Shown: positions 1-6,994 of the stretch, one piece after another
How the letters are laid out: each line of letters opens with the position of its first letter
How positions within the stretch are numbered: position 1 is the first letter of the stretch
From: Clostridium sp. UBA4108
GTDB taxonomy: Bacteria; Bacillota; Clostridia; Clostridiales; Clostridiaceae
Direction: 5' to 3'
Assembly (NCBI GenBank): GCA_002381695.1
Contig: DFXM01000012.1
Span: forward strand, 6,933-43,755
DNA length: 36,823 bases
Notes under the pieces: model-generated
Database searches by the model: none
What the model saw: only the letters and a program-made list of their open reading frames with translations
Told to the model about the DNA's origin: nothing
Made by a program: the position numbers and the translations under genes

Positions 1-27
1 ATCAACAACCATTTAAAACAACGCCTT
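1..27. repeat. Partial copy of dispersed palindromic repeat (right arm)
   Basis: The first 27 bases match the right end of the complete element at 10631-10727, including the 14-base tip TTAAAACAACGCCT. The rest of the element would lie upstream of the window. A left-half relative, in inverted orientation, is at 17812-17858. Confidence 0.6.
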
Positions 28-60
28 ACACAAAAGAAGGACACATATTCCAGCTATAGA

Positions 61-92
61 AGGCACTTAGTACAAAAACTAGGTGTCTTTTA
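61..92 (+). terminator. Rho-independent terminator
   Basis: AGGCACTTAGT pairs with ACTAGGTGTCT across a 6-base loop (11 pairs, two of them G-U), followed by a short T run. It probably ends a gene lying upstream of the window. Confidence 0.6.
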
Positions 93-144
93 AATTGTAA
101 TATCTATTAATATCATGTAAAATATTGGTCAAAGAGGTGATAAT

Positions 145-285
145 ATGGATAATATATTAATTACAATTGGACAAATATTTGATGTTTCTATATGGTATAT
201 AATACTATTCATAGCTTTATTTTTTGTAATAAAGTATTCGATAATAAGTGCTTTCAAAACTATGAAAAAGAAAAACATATTATAA
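145..285 (+). CDS. Small single-pass membrane protein (46 aa), unknown
   Basis: A 46-codon reading frame starts at an ATG placed 5-6 bases after AGAGGTGA, a good ribosome site. The product has a short polar start, one long hydrophobic stretch (about residues 17-35, rich in Ile, Leu, Phe and Val) and a Lys-rich tail ending KKKNIL, so a single membrane span with a positive C-terminus is likely. Small proteins of this shape occur as type I toxins and as accessory membrane peptides, but nothing here identifies which. No antisense RNA promoter was recognised. It stands alone between a terminator and the repeated spacer module at 378-480. I do not recognise the family. Confidence 0.5.
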   Translation: MDNILITIGQIFDVSIWYIILFIALFFVIKYSIISAFKTMKKKNIL

Positions 286-377
286 AAACAAACTAAAGTA
301 CTAATGCATATAGTAATGCCTTATATGATAAACGATGCTTAGTAAGTAATACAATTAAAGGATTAAATAACTGTTAC

Positions 378-480
378 TTCACCATATGATTATAGGGTGA
401 AATAGCTAGTAGAAGAGTTCTTTGAAAATTGAATAGTACGGTATTGGAAATATATAAAAATATGTTAGAGATGTTATAAT
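378..480 (+). repeat. Spacer module copy A (hairpin, boxA-like block, extended -10)
   Basis: TTCACC at 378-383 pairs with GGTGAA at 396-401. The block at 417-445 begins GTTCTTTGAAAATTGAATAG and continues ACGGTATT; it is nearly identical to 5155-5184 and related to 9426-9455. It ends in TGTTATAAT (472-480), an extended -10 promoter that probably drives the M23 peptidase gene. The ACCGC hairpin seen in copies C, D and F is absent here. Confidence 0.6.
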
Positions 481-581
481 ATGTTTGTAATTAAGCAACT
501 ATAGCAAGTAGGTGTGTAGTAATCATTATTTATATTTGTTGTATATCATATTAATAATTAATTTGTGATTAGGAGGTATTA

Positions 582-1367
582 ATGAGCAAGAGTGTAAAAG
601 TATCAAGAAAAGTGGTTATTCAAGGATTTAAACAACTTTTAGGAATTGTATATATTTATATTTCACATTGCTTTTCTCTAAAAAATAAAAACACATACCA
701 GTGTAAAGTAAGATATCAGCTTCCGTTTGAGGGTGAATGGACCGTTATTAATGGTGGTACCGAAAAAGAGTTTTCACATTCATGGATGCTGCCAACACAA
801 CGATATGCTTATGATTTTTTAATTATGAATCATAATGGAGAAACTTATTATGGAGATAAAACAGAAGAGGAATCTTATTATTGCTATGGAAGGAATATTT
901 TGTCACCGGCTGATGGGAAAATTGTTGATATAGGAAGCAATTGTATTGATAATAAGCCTTTTGCAGATGGTGTTTTAGCGTTTACTGCTGAAGATATTCG
1001 TGGTAATTATATTATTATTAAGCATGCAGAGAAAGAATATAGTTTTATTGGACATATTAAGCCAGAAAGCATTCAAGTTGAAGTAGGTCAAAATGTACAG
1101 GCTGGAGAAGTTATTGCGAAATGTGGAAATAGTGGAAATACATCGGAGCCACATATACATTTTCATTTACAAGACGGCACAGACTTTTTTCTATCAGCAG
1201 GTCTTCCTATCACTTTTGAAAATATACACGTCACAAAGCAGGAAAATTATCATATCTATGATGAACGTAAAACTCTAGGGGAAATTGTGATTTCAGCGGG
1301 TGGTCAATATATAGGTAGAGGCCAATTGGTAAGTAATGCCTCATCACAAAGTGAGTATAATCTGTAA
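582..1367 (+). CDS. M23-family (LytM-like) metallopeptidase
   Basis: The 261-residue product has the C-terminal M23 zinc peptidase fold. The run GHIKPES, then a glycine-rich VGQNVQAGEVIAKCGNSG, leads to PHIHFHL (about residues 189-197), whose HxH supplies one zinc ligand and the general base. Upstream, QRYAYDF (about residues 74-80) sits where the family has its HxxxD motif, with Gln in place of the first ligand; this QRYAYDF form is recurrent in one Firmicutes M23 subgroup. Residues 12-32 are hydrophobic and could anchor or export the protein, but no clear signal-peptidase site follows. GGAGG lies 7 bases before the ATG. The expected role is peptidoglycan cross-bridge cleavage, or a non-catalytic relative because of the altered ligand. 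The gene is monocistronic, between spacer module A and a strong terminator. Confidence 0.75.
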   Translation: MSKSVKVSRKVVIQGFKQLLGIVYIYISHCFSLKNKNTYQCKVRYQLPFEGEWTVINGGTEKEFSHSWMLPTQRYAYDFLIMNHNGETYYGDKTEEESYYCYGRNILSPADGKIVDIGSNCIDNKPFADGVLAFTAEDIRGNYIIIKHAEKEYSFIGHIKPESIQVEVGQNVQAGEVIAKCGNSGNTSEPHIHFHLQDGTDFFLSAGLPITFENIHVTKQENYHIYDERKTLGEIVISAGGQYIGRGQLVSNASSQSEYNL

Positions 1368-1456
1368 TATTATAGTTAATATGCAACATTCGTAAATGAT
1401 GAAATCAATATACAATTAAATAATTTATTTATAATGCCATATTATTCAATGATATG

Positions 1457-1517
1457 CTCCCCTTAGAGTAGACAGATTTAAAAATAAAAATCTGTCTACT
1501 CTAAGGGGAGTATTTTT
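1457..1517 (+). terminator. Very long perfect hairpin with T run
   Basis: Arms at 1457-1479 and 1488-1510 are perfectly complementary over 23 bp, starting CTCCCCTTAGAG on the left, with an 8-base A-rich loop. TATTTTTATG follows. It can act as a terminator for the M23 gene. The arms are much longer than termination needs, and they interrupt a degenerate form of the ACCGC spacer hairpin (1435-1456). Confidence 0.7.
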
Positions 1518-1548
1518 ATGTCCAGAAGAACTAAATATTACAACACTA

Positions 1549-1565
1549 ACAAAATATGTTATAAT
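1549..1565 (+). promoter_or_regulatory. Extended -10 promoter (spacer module copy B)
   Basis: ACAAAATATGTTATAAT is identical to 3870-3886 and 5185-5201. TGT directly before TATAAT gives an extended -10 element; no good -35 is present at 17 bp. It lies 67 bases before the methyltransferase start. Confidence 0.6.
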
Positions 1566-1632
1566 TTATTCGTTATGGTATAGTATTACAAATTAAAGAT
1601 GTTAAAATAATTTAGCATGATAGGAGGAATCT

Positions 1633-2433
1633 ATGAGTTCAGTCACTGAGTTTTATGAAAGATATGACGAGGAAAATAGACTTACGAGAGATAATGCCAG
1701 AAAGATAGAATTTACTGTTACAACTACTATTTTAGACGAACAAATAAAGCCACACTATAAAATTATTGAGCTGGGTGCAGGTGTAGGCGCATATTCATTT
1801 TACTATGCTGAAAAAGGAAATGAAGTAGTAGCTACAGATATAACACCCAAACATGTGGACATTATTAAACAAAAACTGAAAGAAAAGAGTGGAGAAATTA
1901 GATTATCAGCCGAAGTAGCGAACGCTATAGATTTAAGCCAATATGAATCAGAGAATTTTGATGTTGTAACTTGCCTAGGACCAATGTATCACCTTAAAGA
2001 TGAAGAGGATAGAATAAAGTGTATCCAGGAGTCATTAAGAGTATTAAAACCTGGTGGGATTTTAGCAATAGCGTATATTAATAAGCATTACATAATTCAT
2101 GTAGTTATGGCACATCTAAAACAATTTTTTACACCTACATTTATAGATGAAGTATTAAGCTCAGGTATAACTAAAGAAGGTGGAATTGAGTGCTTTTTAC
2201 CAGTTGGATTCTTTACATCACCTACTGAAATTGAAGCATTTATAAGAAATTTTAATATTGAAGTTACGGATCATGTAGCTACTGATGGCTTATGTTCATT
2301 GTTAAGGGATAATATAAACGAGCTAAACGAAGAACAGTATGAGGCATGGAAAAAGTATATACTAAGCAGCTGTAGAGAAAAAAGTATGTTAGGAATAAGT
2401 AATCATGGACTGTTAGTATGTAGGAAGAAATAA
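1633..2433 (+). CDS. Class I SAM-dependent methyltransferase
   Basis: The 266-residue protein has a Rossmann-type SAM-binding core: motif I IIELGAGVGAYSFYYA (about residues 45-60), the acidic end of strand 2 (VVATDITP), motif II/III region NFDVVTCLGPMYHL (about residues 113-126) and the post-motif LRVLKPGGILAIAY. The C-terminal 100 residues are variable and probably choose the substrate, which cannot be read from sequence. The start has AGGAGG 7 bases upstream, and the promoter at 1549-1565 precedes it. It appears to be a single-gene unit. Members of this broad family methylate small molecules, quinones or antibiotics; no stronger claim is justified. Confidence 0.8.
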   Translation: MSSVTEFYERYDEENRLTRDNARKIEFTVTTTILDEQIKPHYKIIELGAGVGAYSFYYAEKGNEVVATDITPKHVDIIKQKLKEKSGEIRLSAEVANAIDLSQYESENFDVVTCLGPMYHLKDEEDRIKCIQESLRVLKPGGILAIAYINKHYIIHVVMAHLKQFFTPTFIDEVLSSGITKEGGIECFLPVGFFTSPTEIEAFIRNFNIEVTDHVATDGLCSLLRDNINELNEEQYEAWKKYILSSCREKSMLGISNHGLLVCRKK

Positions 2434-2444
2434 AAAGTATTTAA

Positions 2445-2664
2445 CTGTTTGGAGAAGATGAAGATGATTCTAATTTATTTCATATTGATAGGTTAATGAT
2501 ATCTAAAGATTTCAGAAATAAAGGTTATGCAAATGAAGCCATTAAAAATGAGATTAATCTGATAGGGACAAGCACAGAACTTGAAAATATTAAGATACAG
2601 AATTTACACAAAAAATGAAATTGATGATGGTGGAGAGATTATTTATTATTATCAAATAAAATAG
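2445..2664 (+). pseudogene. GNAT acetyltransferase remnant
   Basis: Just after the methyltransferase stop, one frame reads GEDEDDSNLFHIDRLMISKD followed by FRNKGYANEAIKNEI, the acetyl-CoA-binding motif A region of GNAT enzymes. After about 55 codons it hits a stop, and a shift of frame continues as IYTKNEIDDGGEIIYYYQIK-stop, a plausible C-terminus. The N-terminal third and any start site are missing. This is a decayed acetyltransferase with a 5' deletion and at least one frameshift. Confidence 0.65.
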
Positions 2665-2794
2665 GCATTTAGTGTATGGATATCACTTGTTGATCAAGTT
2701 TTGACTGTTTATATAGTGCGAAAAGGCATAATCAATTCACAACAGTAGGAAAGTGTGAACTAGTGATTATTTATTTTATGTTAAGGAGATTTGT

Positions 2795-3760
2795 ATGAAG
2801 GACAGTATTATAGCTGATTTGGAAAACAGTTATGGGCTAATTTGTAATCAAATTACTCCAGTAACAGGTGGATTGTTGAATCTGAAATGGAAGGTTTCCA
2901 CTGAAAAGGGCGAGCTTTTGGTTAAACAATACAGCACTAAGCGATTTCGCAGAGAACAAATTGAGAGAATCGAGTCCGCACTGCAGCGGCAGATTATCCT
3001 TGAAGAAAACGGCGTTCTCTGTCCGTTTCTCTGGCAGTACGGAGATCGTGTAATTCGTTGGCTGGATGACAGAACAGCCTATATGGTCATGGATTTTCGA
3101 TCAGGAAAGACCGAAAAAGCCAATACAATCACAACAGCACAAATGCGAAGTCTCGGCAGCATATGTGCCGTAATGCATAAAGCATTTTCAAAATTACTGG
3201 AGCCATCAGTCAAGAGCCTACCCGTTTTTGGCGGTTATACGATGGATTTATTATGGGAAAACTTTAACTCCCGTATGAGGAAATGCTCGCCGGACGTACA
3301 TGTTGAATATCGAAAAGCTTTGTTTGCGCTGGAGCCGATTTTGAAGCAGCTTAGCACCGAATTTTTTGATAAGTTTCCCAAAGGACTCGCCCATGAGGAT
3401 TTTCAACCCGGCAATATCCTGTTCGATGTGGATTGCGTATCTGCTGTCGTAGATTTCGACCGCAATTGTTACAGCTATATTTGGCATGATATAGGAAGAG
3501 CGATACTGTCTTTTGCGTTGGAAGGCAATGTAATGAATGTCGAAAAGGTATATGCTTTCCTTGAAGGCTATACACAGCATTCAGAGCTAACTTTGCCTAA
3601 TATAGCGGACGCTTTGAGGCTTTCGTGGTGCATTGAAACACCGTGGTGGATACAGCCGGAATTTTTTAGAGAATGTGACGAAATTCCCAAACGTTTCAAA
3701 GATGAAATGCTTTGGCTGACGGAACATTGGTTTGAGATAGATTCTTTATTATGTTTCTAA
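2795..3760 (+). CDS. APH/CotS-like small-molecule kinase
   Basis: The 321-residue protein has the aminoglycoside-phosphotransferase (PF01636) fold. It shows an ATP-lobe lysine in ELLVKQYS (about residue 44), a hinge near AYMVMDF (95-101), the catalytic loop HEDFQPGN (H200, D202, N207) and the metal-binding VVDFD (D220, D222). The length fits the family, which includes aminoglycoside kinases, homoserine kinase type II, choline kinases and spore-coat CotS proteins; the substrate cannot be decided here. The ATG follows AAGGAGAT by 6 bases. Codon use is visibly GC-richer than in the adjacent methyltransferase, which suggests acquisition from another donor. The gene is followed by spacer module C. 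Confidence 0.75.
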   Translation: MKDSIIADLENSYGLICNQITPVTGGLLNLKWKVSTEKGELLVKQYSTKRFRREQIERIESALQRQIILEENGVLCPFLWQYGDRVIRWLDDRTAYMVMDFRSGKTEKANTITTAQMRSLGSICAVMHKAFSKLLEPSVKSLPVFGGYTMDLLWENFNSRMRKCSPDVHVEYRKALFALEPILKQLSTEFFDKFPKGLAHEDFQPGNILFDVDCVSAVVDFDRNCYSYIWHDIGRAILSFALEGNVMNVEKVYAFLEGYTQHSELTLPNIADALRLSWCIETPWWIQPEFFRECDEIPKRFKDEMLWLTEHWFEIDSLLCF

Positions 3761-3794
3761 TAAGCATAATCAGAACTTGTTTTCTTCGTAATGT

Positions 3795-3886
3795 TCTTAT
3801 TTAATAACCAAACTATAAAACCGAATAAATTTTCTAAATACCGCATTATTCAATAAATAAGCGGTATTTACAAAATATGTTATAAT
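3795..3886 (+). repeat. Spacer module copy C (ACCGC hairpin plus promoter)
   Basis: The stretch TTTAATAACCAAACTATAAA and what follows closely match 5046-5116. AAATACCGC (3836-3844) pairs perfectly with GCGGTATTT (3861-3869), which runs straight into ACAAAATATGTTATAAT (3870-3886). Compared with copy D, the segment between the two CGGTATTT words is absent, as expected from recombination between those short direct repeats. It serves as 3' hairpin for the kinase and promoter for the next gene. Confidence 0.7.
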
Positions 3887-4033
3887 CAGTTCATAATAGT
3901 AAAATATTGTTCATTATCAAACATTAGGAATAATAAACTATAGACTATTTATATTATGAAGGATAACCTCTTGCAAAACACTGGGTAAAATGCAAGGTTT
4001 TTTAAAAAAGAGTTATGTTATAGTAATACCGAG

Positions 4034-4990
4034 GTGATTGTTTTGGAATGGATTGATAATCTAAATAGATCAATAGGGTACATCGAATTACACTTAAAAG
4101 AAAAACTGGATTATGAGGAGGCGGCAAGGGTTTGTTGTTGCTCTCTGTCCAAATTTCAACAAATATTTCTGTTGTCAACCGGGGTAACACTTTCAGAATA
4201 TGTCAGGTACAGACGTATGACTGTTGCCGCACACGAGTTGATAAATATGGATATTAAGGTGATTGATTTAGCATTCATGCTGGATTATGATTCGCCGGAA
4301 GCGTTTACACGGACTTATCAGTCGTTCCACGGAGTTCCACCATCTATTACACGAAAAACCGGAACCTTCGATGAATACGACCGCATTGTTTTTCAAACAC
4401 AAATTTATGGAGGGAGATCAAAAATGGGAGCAAATAAAATATTGCGAATCGAAACTGAGCGTCTTATTATTAGAAAGTTTATACCCGATGACTGGAAAGA
4501 CTTGCTTGAAATCGCTATATCCAATGAACAATCACCGTTTGCTGATTGTGACCATGCGTGGCCTACAGATGAAGCAGGAATCAAAGGTGCTGTCGAGTAT
4601 TTCTCGAAAGAGCATCAGTTTTGGGCTGTTGAAGTAAAGGATTTGCATAAGGTAATTTGCTTTATCAATTTTAACTTTATGGACGATGAGCGCACTTTGG
4701 ATATCGGACACATCATAAATTCCAAATATTTTGGCAATGATTATGACTATGAGGCTCTCAAAGTGCTTTATAACTATGGATTCATCCAACTGGGTGCCGA
4801 AAAAATACAAGCTAGTTGGGCATTGAATGATAGGGATAAGCTTGCACCTCTTATAAAGCTTGGTATGAAGGCTACGGAAACAAGAATGGCCGATAAATTC
4901 AGAACTAACCTGAATGGAAAAATTTCACAATTTGAAGACTGCAAGCTTATCATTACAAAAGAAGAATGGCTAACGAATCCAGCAAAATAA
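4034..4990 (+). CDS. AraC-type DNA-binding domain fused to GNAT acetyltransferase
   Basis: Residues 1-108 form a typical AraC double helix-turn-helix: LNRSIGYIELHL, then CCSLSKFQQIF (first HTH) and AFMLDYDSPEAFTRTYQSFHGVPPS (second HTH; quoted over 4272-4346). Proteins with this N-terminus usually continue into a GyrI-like ligand domain. Here the first GyrI strand is still recognisable (YDRIVFQTQI) but then changes at about residue 131 into a RimJ/RimL-type acetyltransferase (RIETERLIIRKFIPDDW onward), about 188 residues long and complete. A second ribosome site, GGAGGGAG, lies 7-8 bases before an in-frame ATG at 4424, so the acetyltransferase may also be made alone. The long start is GTG at 4034; TTG at 4043 is possible. 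Composition is GC-richer than the flanks. Confidence 0.75.
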   Translation: MIVLEWIDNLNRSIGYIELHLKEKLDYEEAARVCCCSLSKFQQIFLLSTGVTLSEYVRYRRMTVAAHELINMDIKVIDLAFMLDYDSPEAFTRTYQSFHGVPPSITRKTGTFDEYDRIVFQTQIYGGRSKMGANKILRIETERLIIRKFIPDDWKDLLEIAISNEQSPFADCDHAWPTDEAGIKGAVEYFSKEHQFWAVEVKDLHKVICFINFNFMDDERTLDIGHIINSKYFGNDYDYEALKVLYNYGFIQLGAEKIQASWALNDRDKLAPLIKLGMKATETRMADKFRTNLNGKISQFEDCKLIITKEEWLTNPAK

Positions 4991-5030
4991 ATATATCTTC
5001 ATATATACTCATGATACGAAGTTAAGTTGG

Positions 5031-5201
5031 TTCATTATTTTCATATTTAATAACTAAACTATAAAATCAAATAGTTTTTCTAAATGCCGTATTATTTAAA
5101 AGAATAAGCGGTATTTTTTATTTCACAATTTGAATATAGGGTGAAATAATTAATATTCTTTGAAGACTGAATAGTACGGTATTTACAAAATATGTTATAA
5201 T
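5031..5201 (+). repeat. Spacer module copy D (complete form)
   Basis: This is the fullest copy. AAATGCCGT (5082-5090) pairs with GCGGTATTT (5108-5116), followed by TTTTATTT. TTTCAC and GTGAAA then form a second hairpin (5119-5147). The boxA-like block at 5155-5184 reads ATTCTTTGAAGACTGAATAG then TACGGTATTT. The promoter ACAAAATATGTTATAAT occupies 5185-5201. The first 70 bases are a direct repeat of copy C 1.2 kb upstream, bracketing the AraC-acetyltransferase gene. Confidence 0.7.
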
Positions 5202-5262
5202 TAATTTATGATAGTAAACTATGACGAATTAAAATTTAATATGATTTATGAGAGGATTTATA

Positions 5263-5403
5263 ATGATTTATTACCAAGATGAAAACATTAAGATTAGAGA
5301 TTACGGTGTTATGCCGTTTCTCAATAAGAGAGAAAATTTACATTTTCTACAAAAAGATAGCATTACCTTCTTGACTCTTCCTTTGGGGAATCCTTTATAC
5401 TAA
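5263..5403 (+). CDS. Short 46-codon ORF, possibly a truncated gene head
   Basis: An ATG 7 bases after GAGAGG opens a 46-codon frame behind the module D promoter. The first residues (MIYYQDENIKIRD) resemble the usual start of small clostridial acetyltransferases, but the rest does not continue as one. Its 3' end overlaps the MerR-type promoter at 5371-5401. It may be the head of a lost acetyltransferase joined to the incoming merR unit. It could be translated, but a function is unlikely. Confidence 0.3.
   Translation: MIYYQDENIKIRDYGVMPFLNKRENLHFLQKDSITFLTLPLGNPLY
5371..5401 (+). promoter_or_regulatory. MerR-type promoter/operator with 19-bp spacer
   Basis: TTGACT (5371-5376) and TATACT (5396-5401) are separated by 19 bp instead of 17. 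The spacer contains a partly symmetric TTCCTTTGGGGAA. Overlong spacers with a central dyad are the hallmark of promoters untwisted by MerR-family activators. It sits 40 bases before the MerR-type gene, so autoregulation is likely. Confidence 0.65.
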
Positions 5404-5440
5404 GTTTATCCTTGATAATTTAGAAAAGAGGTCGAAACAA

Positions 5441-6421
5441 ATGAACAACCTAATCAAAATCAAAGATGTGTCAAGCAAATATGACATTACAGCCCGTACA
5501 CTGCGTTATTATGAGGACATGGGATTGCTGTCCAGCACCCGAAGTGATGGCTACGCATATAGAATGTACGACGAAAACGCTGTTAGGCAGCTTGAACAAA
5601 TACTCATTTTACGCAAGCTGAATATCAGCATAAAAGACATTCAACGTGTTTTCAACGCTTCCGGTTCCGATGTAGTTTTAGAAGTGCTGGGAAAAAAAGT
5701 ACAGAGCATAGACGACGAGGTTGCGCTTTTGCATGAGTTGAAAGAAATCGTGCTGGATTTTATACGCGAAATCGAACAAGTGAACTTTGCAGACAACTCC
5801 GACATAAAACTGCTGTATAACAAGGCTAAAGAGATTGAAACACAGCTGATAAGCGTTGACTATATCGGCAAGCCCTCCAATATAAATCGCTTGATTGAAA
5901 TAACGGAAAAATTAGATAAAAAAATTCCTGATATAATGGTTGTCAGGATACCGGAATTCAAAGCGGTAACGTGCGGCGACCAACCGTGGGGGGAAATGTT
6001 CAAAGAAGGCGGATATATGTACCAATTGTGGCAGTATTGTCATTTGTATAAGAGTGTGATTTTCGATTGTTTTGATTTTTTGCTGTCTAAAAATGACAAA
6101 GCTGAATGGATATGTGCCGTTAAAGATGGTGTTACCAATGCGGATGTAAGCCCTTTTAAATTGTTGGATTTTCCGGGAGGCTTATACGCTATGGCAGTAA
6201 GTATCGACGAAGATAACGAGAGCCTACACAAAGTGGAAGATAAAGTTCGTCGATGGATTGAAAGCACAAATTTTGAGCTTGACAATGGCCGCAATGTTAT
6301 GTTCAATATGCCTTATTTATATGAAGATGGAAGAGATATTGGATATAAAGACATAGAAAAGGGACTTGGCTATAAACAAATGCAAAGATATTTTCCCATC
6401 AAGCTAAAAGAAGGAATATAA
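5441..6421 (+). CDS. MerR-family regulator with GyrI-like effector domain
   Basis: The 326-residue protein starts with a MerR winged helix: ITARTLRYYEDMGLL (about residues 16-30) and YRMYDENAVRQLEQILILR (about 40-58), the YR...Y-D pattern of the family. A coiled-coil linker spans about residues 75-125. From about residue 165 to the end the protein resembles a GyrI/BmrR-type small-molecule binding domain (IPEFKAVTCGDQPWGEMF, then FPGGLYAMAV). Such fusions sense amphipathic drugs and usually activate a neighbouring efflux or modification gene. The promoter at 5371-5401 has the expected 19-bp spacer. The following PNPOx-like gene and 6995-8083 are the nearest candidate targets. Composition is GC-richer than the surrounding spacers. 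Confidence 0.8.
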   Translation: MNNLIKIKDVSSKYDITARTLRYYEDMGLLSSTRSDGYAYRMYDENAVRQLEQILILRKLNISIKDIQRVFNASGSDVVLEVLGKKVQSIDDEVALLHELKEIVLDFIREIEQVNFADNSDIKLLYNKAKEIETQLISVDYIGKPSNINRLIEITEKLDKKIPDIMVVRIPEFKAVTCGDQPWGEMFKEGGYMYQLWQYCHLYKSVIFDCFDFLLSKNDKAEWICAVKDGVTNADVSPFKLLDFPGGLYAMAVSIDEDNESLHKVEDKVRRWIESTNFELDNGRNVMFNMPYLYEDGRDIGYKDIEKGLGYKQMQRYFPIKLKEGI

Positions 6422-6517
6422 AAATACAAGGAATTTCCCATGTATTATTTAGGTAATTGCGGAATACAAAGTAGGACAGAACCCATAGGGAAATAAAAAA
6501 TAAATGGAGGAATTATT

Positions 6518-6994
6518 ATGAACAAGTATGAAAATGCGATGAAGCTTATGGAAGAATTCTGCGGAAATGGAAAGGACAACCTTATTGCTCTTGCAACTAT
6601 TGCATTGTCCCCGAACGCCGTGGGCAATCCACGCCCTGCTGTCCGTATGGTTGATGCTTATTATGAAGACGGCGTGTTTTATGTTTCTACAGACGCGAAT
6701 AAAAATAAAATGCTGGAGATTGGGAAAAACAACGAGATTTCCATCTGTGGGTTAGACTTGTTTGTTGCTCAAGGAACGGCTGAAAATCTCGGTTGGGTAA
6801 AGGACGAGAGGAATTCGGAAATAAGAGCGAAGATGAAAAAAATCTTTGCATGGTTCGATGCACATGGCGACGAAGACAACCCTGACTCAATCGTTCTGCG
6901 TATCACCCTTACGGAAGGAACGATAACTGATAACGACAAAAAATACGGTGAATGGCAGTATAAAGTTGACTTTGTGAAGAAAGAAGTGAAATAA
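6518..6994 (+). CDS. PNPOx-like (split-barrel flavin) protein
   Basis: The 158-residue product matches the pyridoxamine-5'-phosphate-oxidase-like split barrel: NLIALATIAL and PRPAVRMVDAYYEDGVFYVS form the first strands, followed by KNKMLEIGKNNEISICG, the usual FMN-contact helix and strand. Proteins of this size are mostly FMN- or F420-binding oxidoreductases of unknown substrate; a true PdxH is longer and has a conserved C-terminal RxxR region not seen here. GGAGG lies 7 bases upstream of the ATG. The stop codon abuts the ATG of the next gene, so the two are translationally coupled. It may belong with the MerR-type regulator just upstream. Confidence 0.7.
   Translation: MNKYENAMKLMEEFCGNGKDNLIALATIALSPNAVGNPRPAVRMVDAYYEDGVFYVSTDANKNKMLEIGKNNEISICGLDLFVAQGTAENLGWVKDERNSEIRAKMKKIFAWFDAHGDEDNPDSIVLRITLTEGTITDNDKKYGEWQYKVDFVKKEVK

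Noticed and set aside
3866..3886. TTTACA as the -35 of the module promoter
   Set aside because: Only 8 bases separate TTTACA from TATAAT. The extended -10 (TGT before TATAAT) explains promoter activity better.
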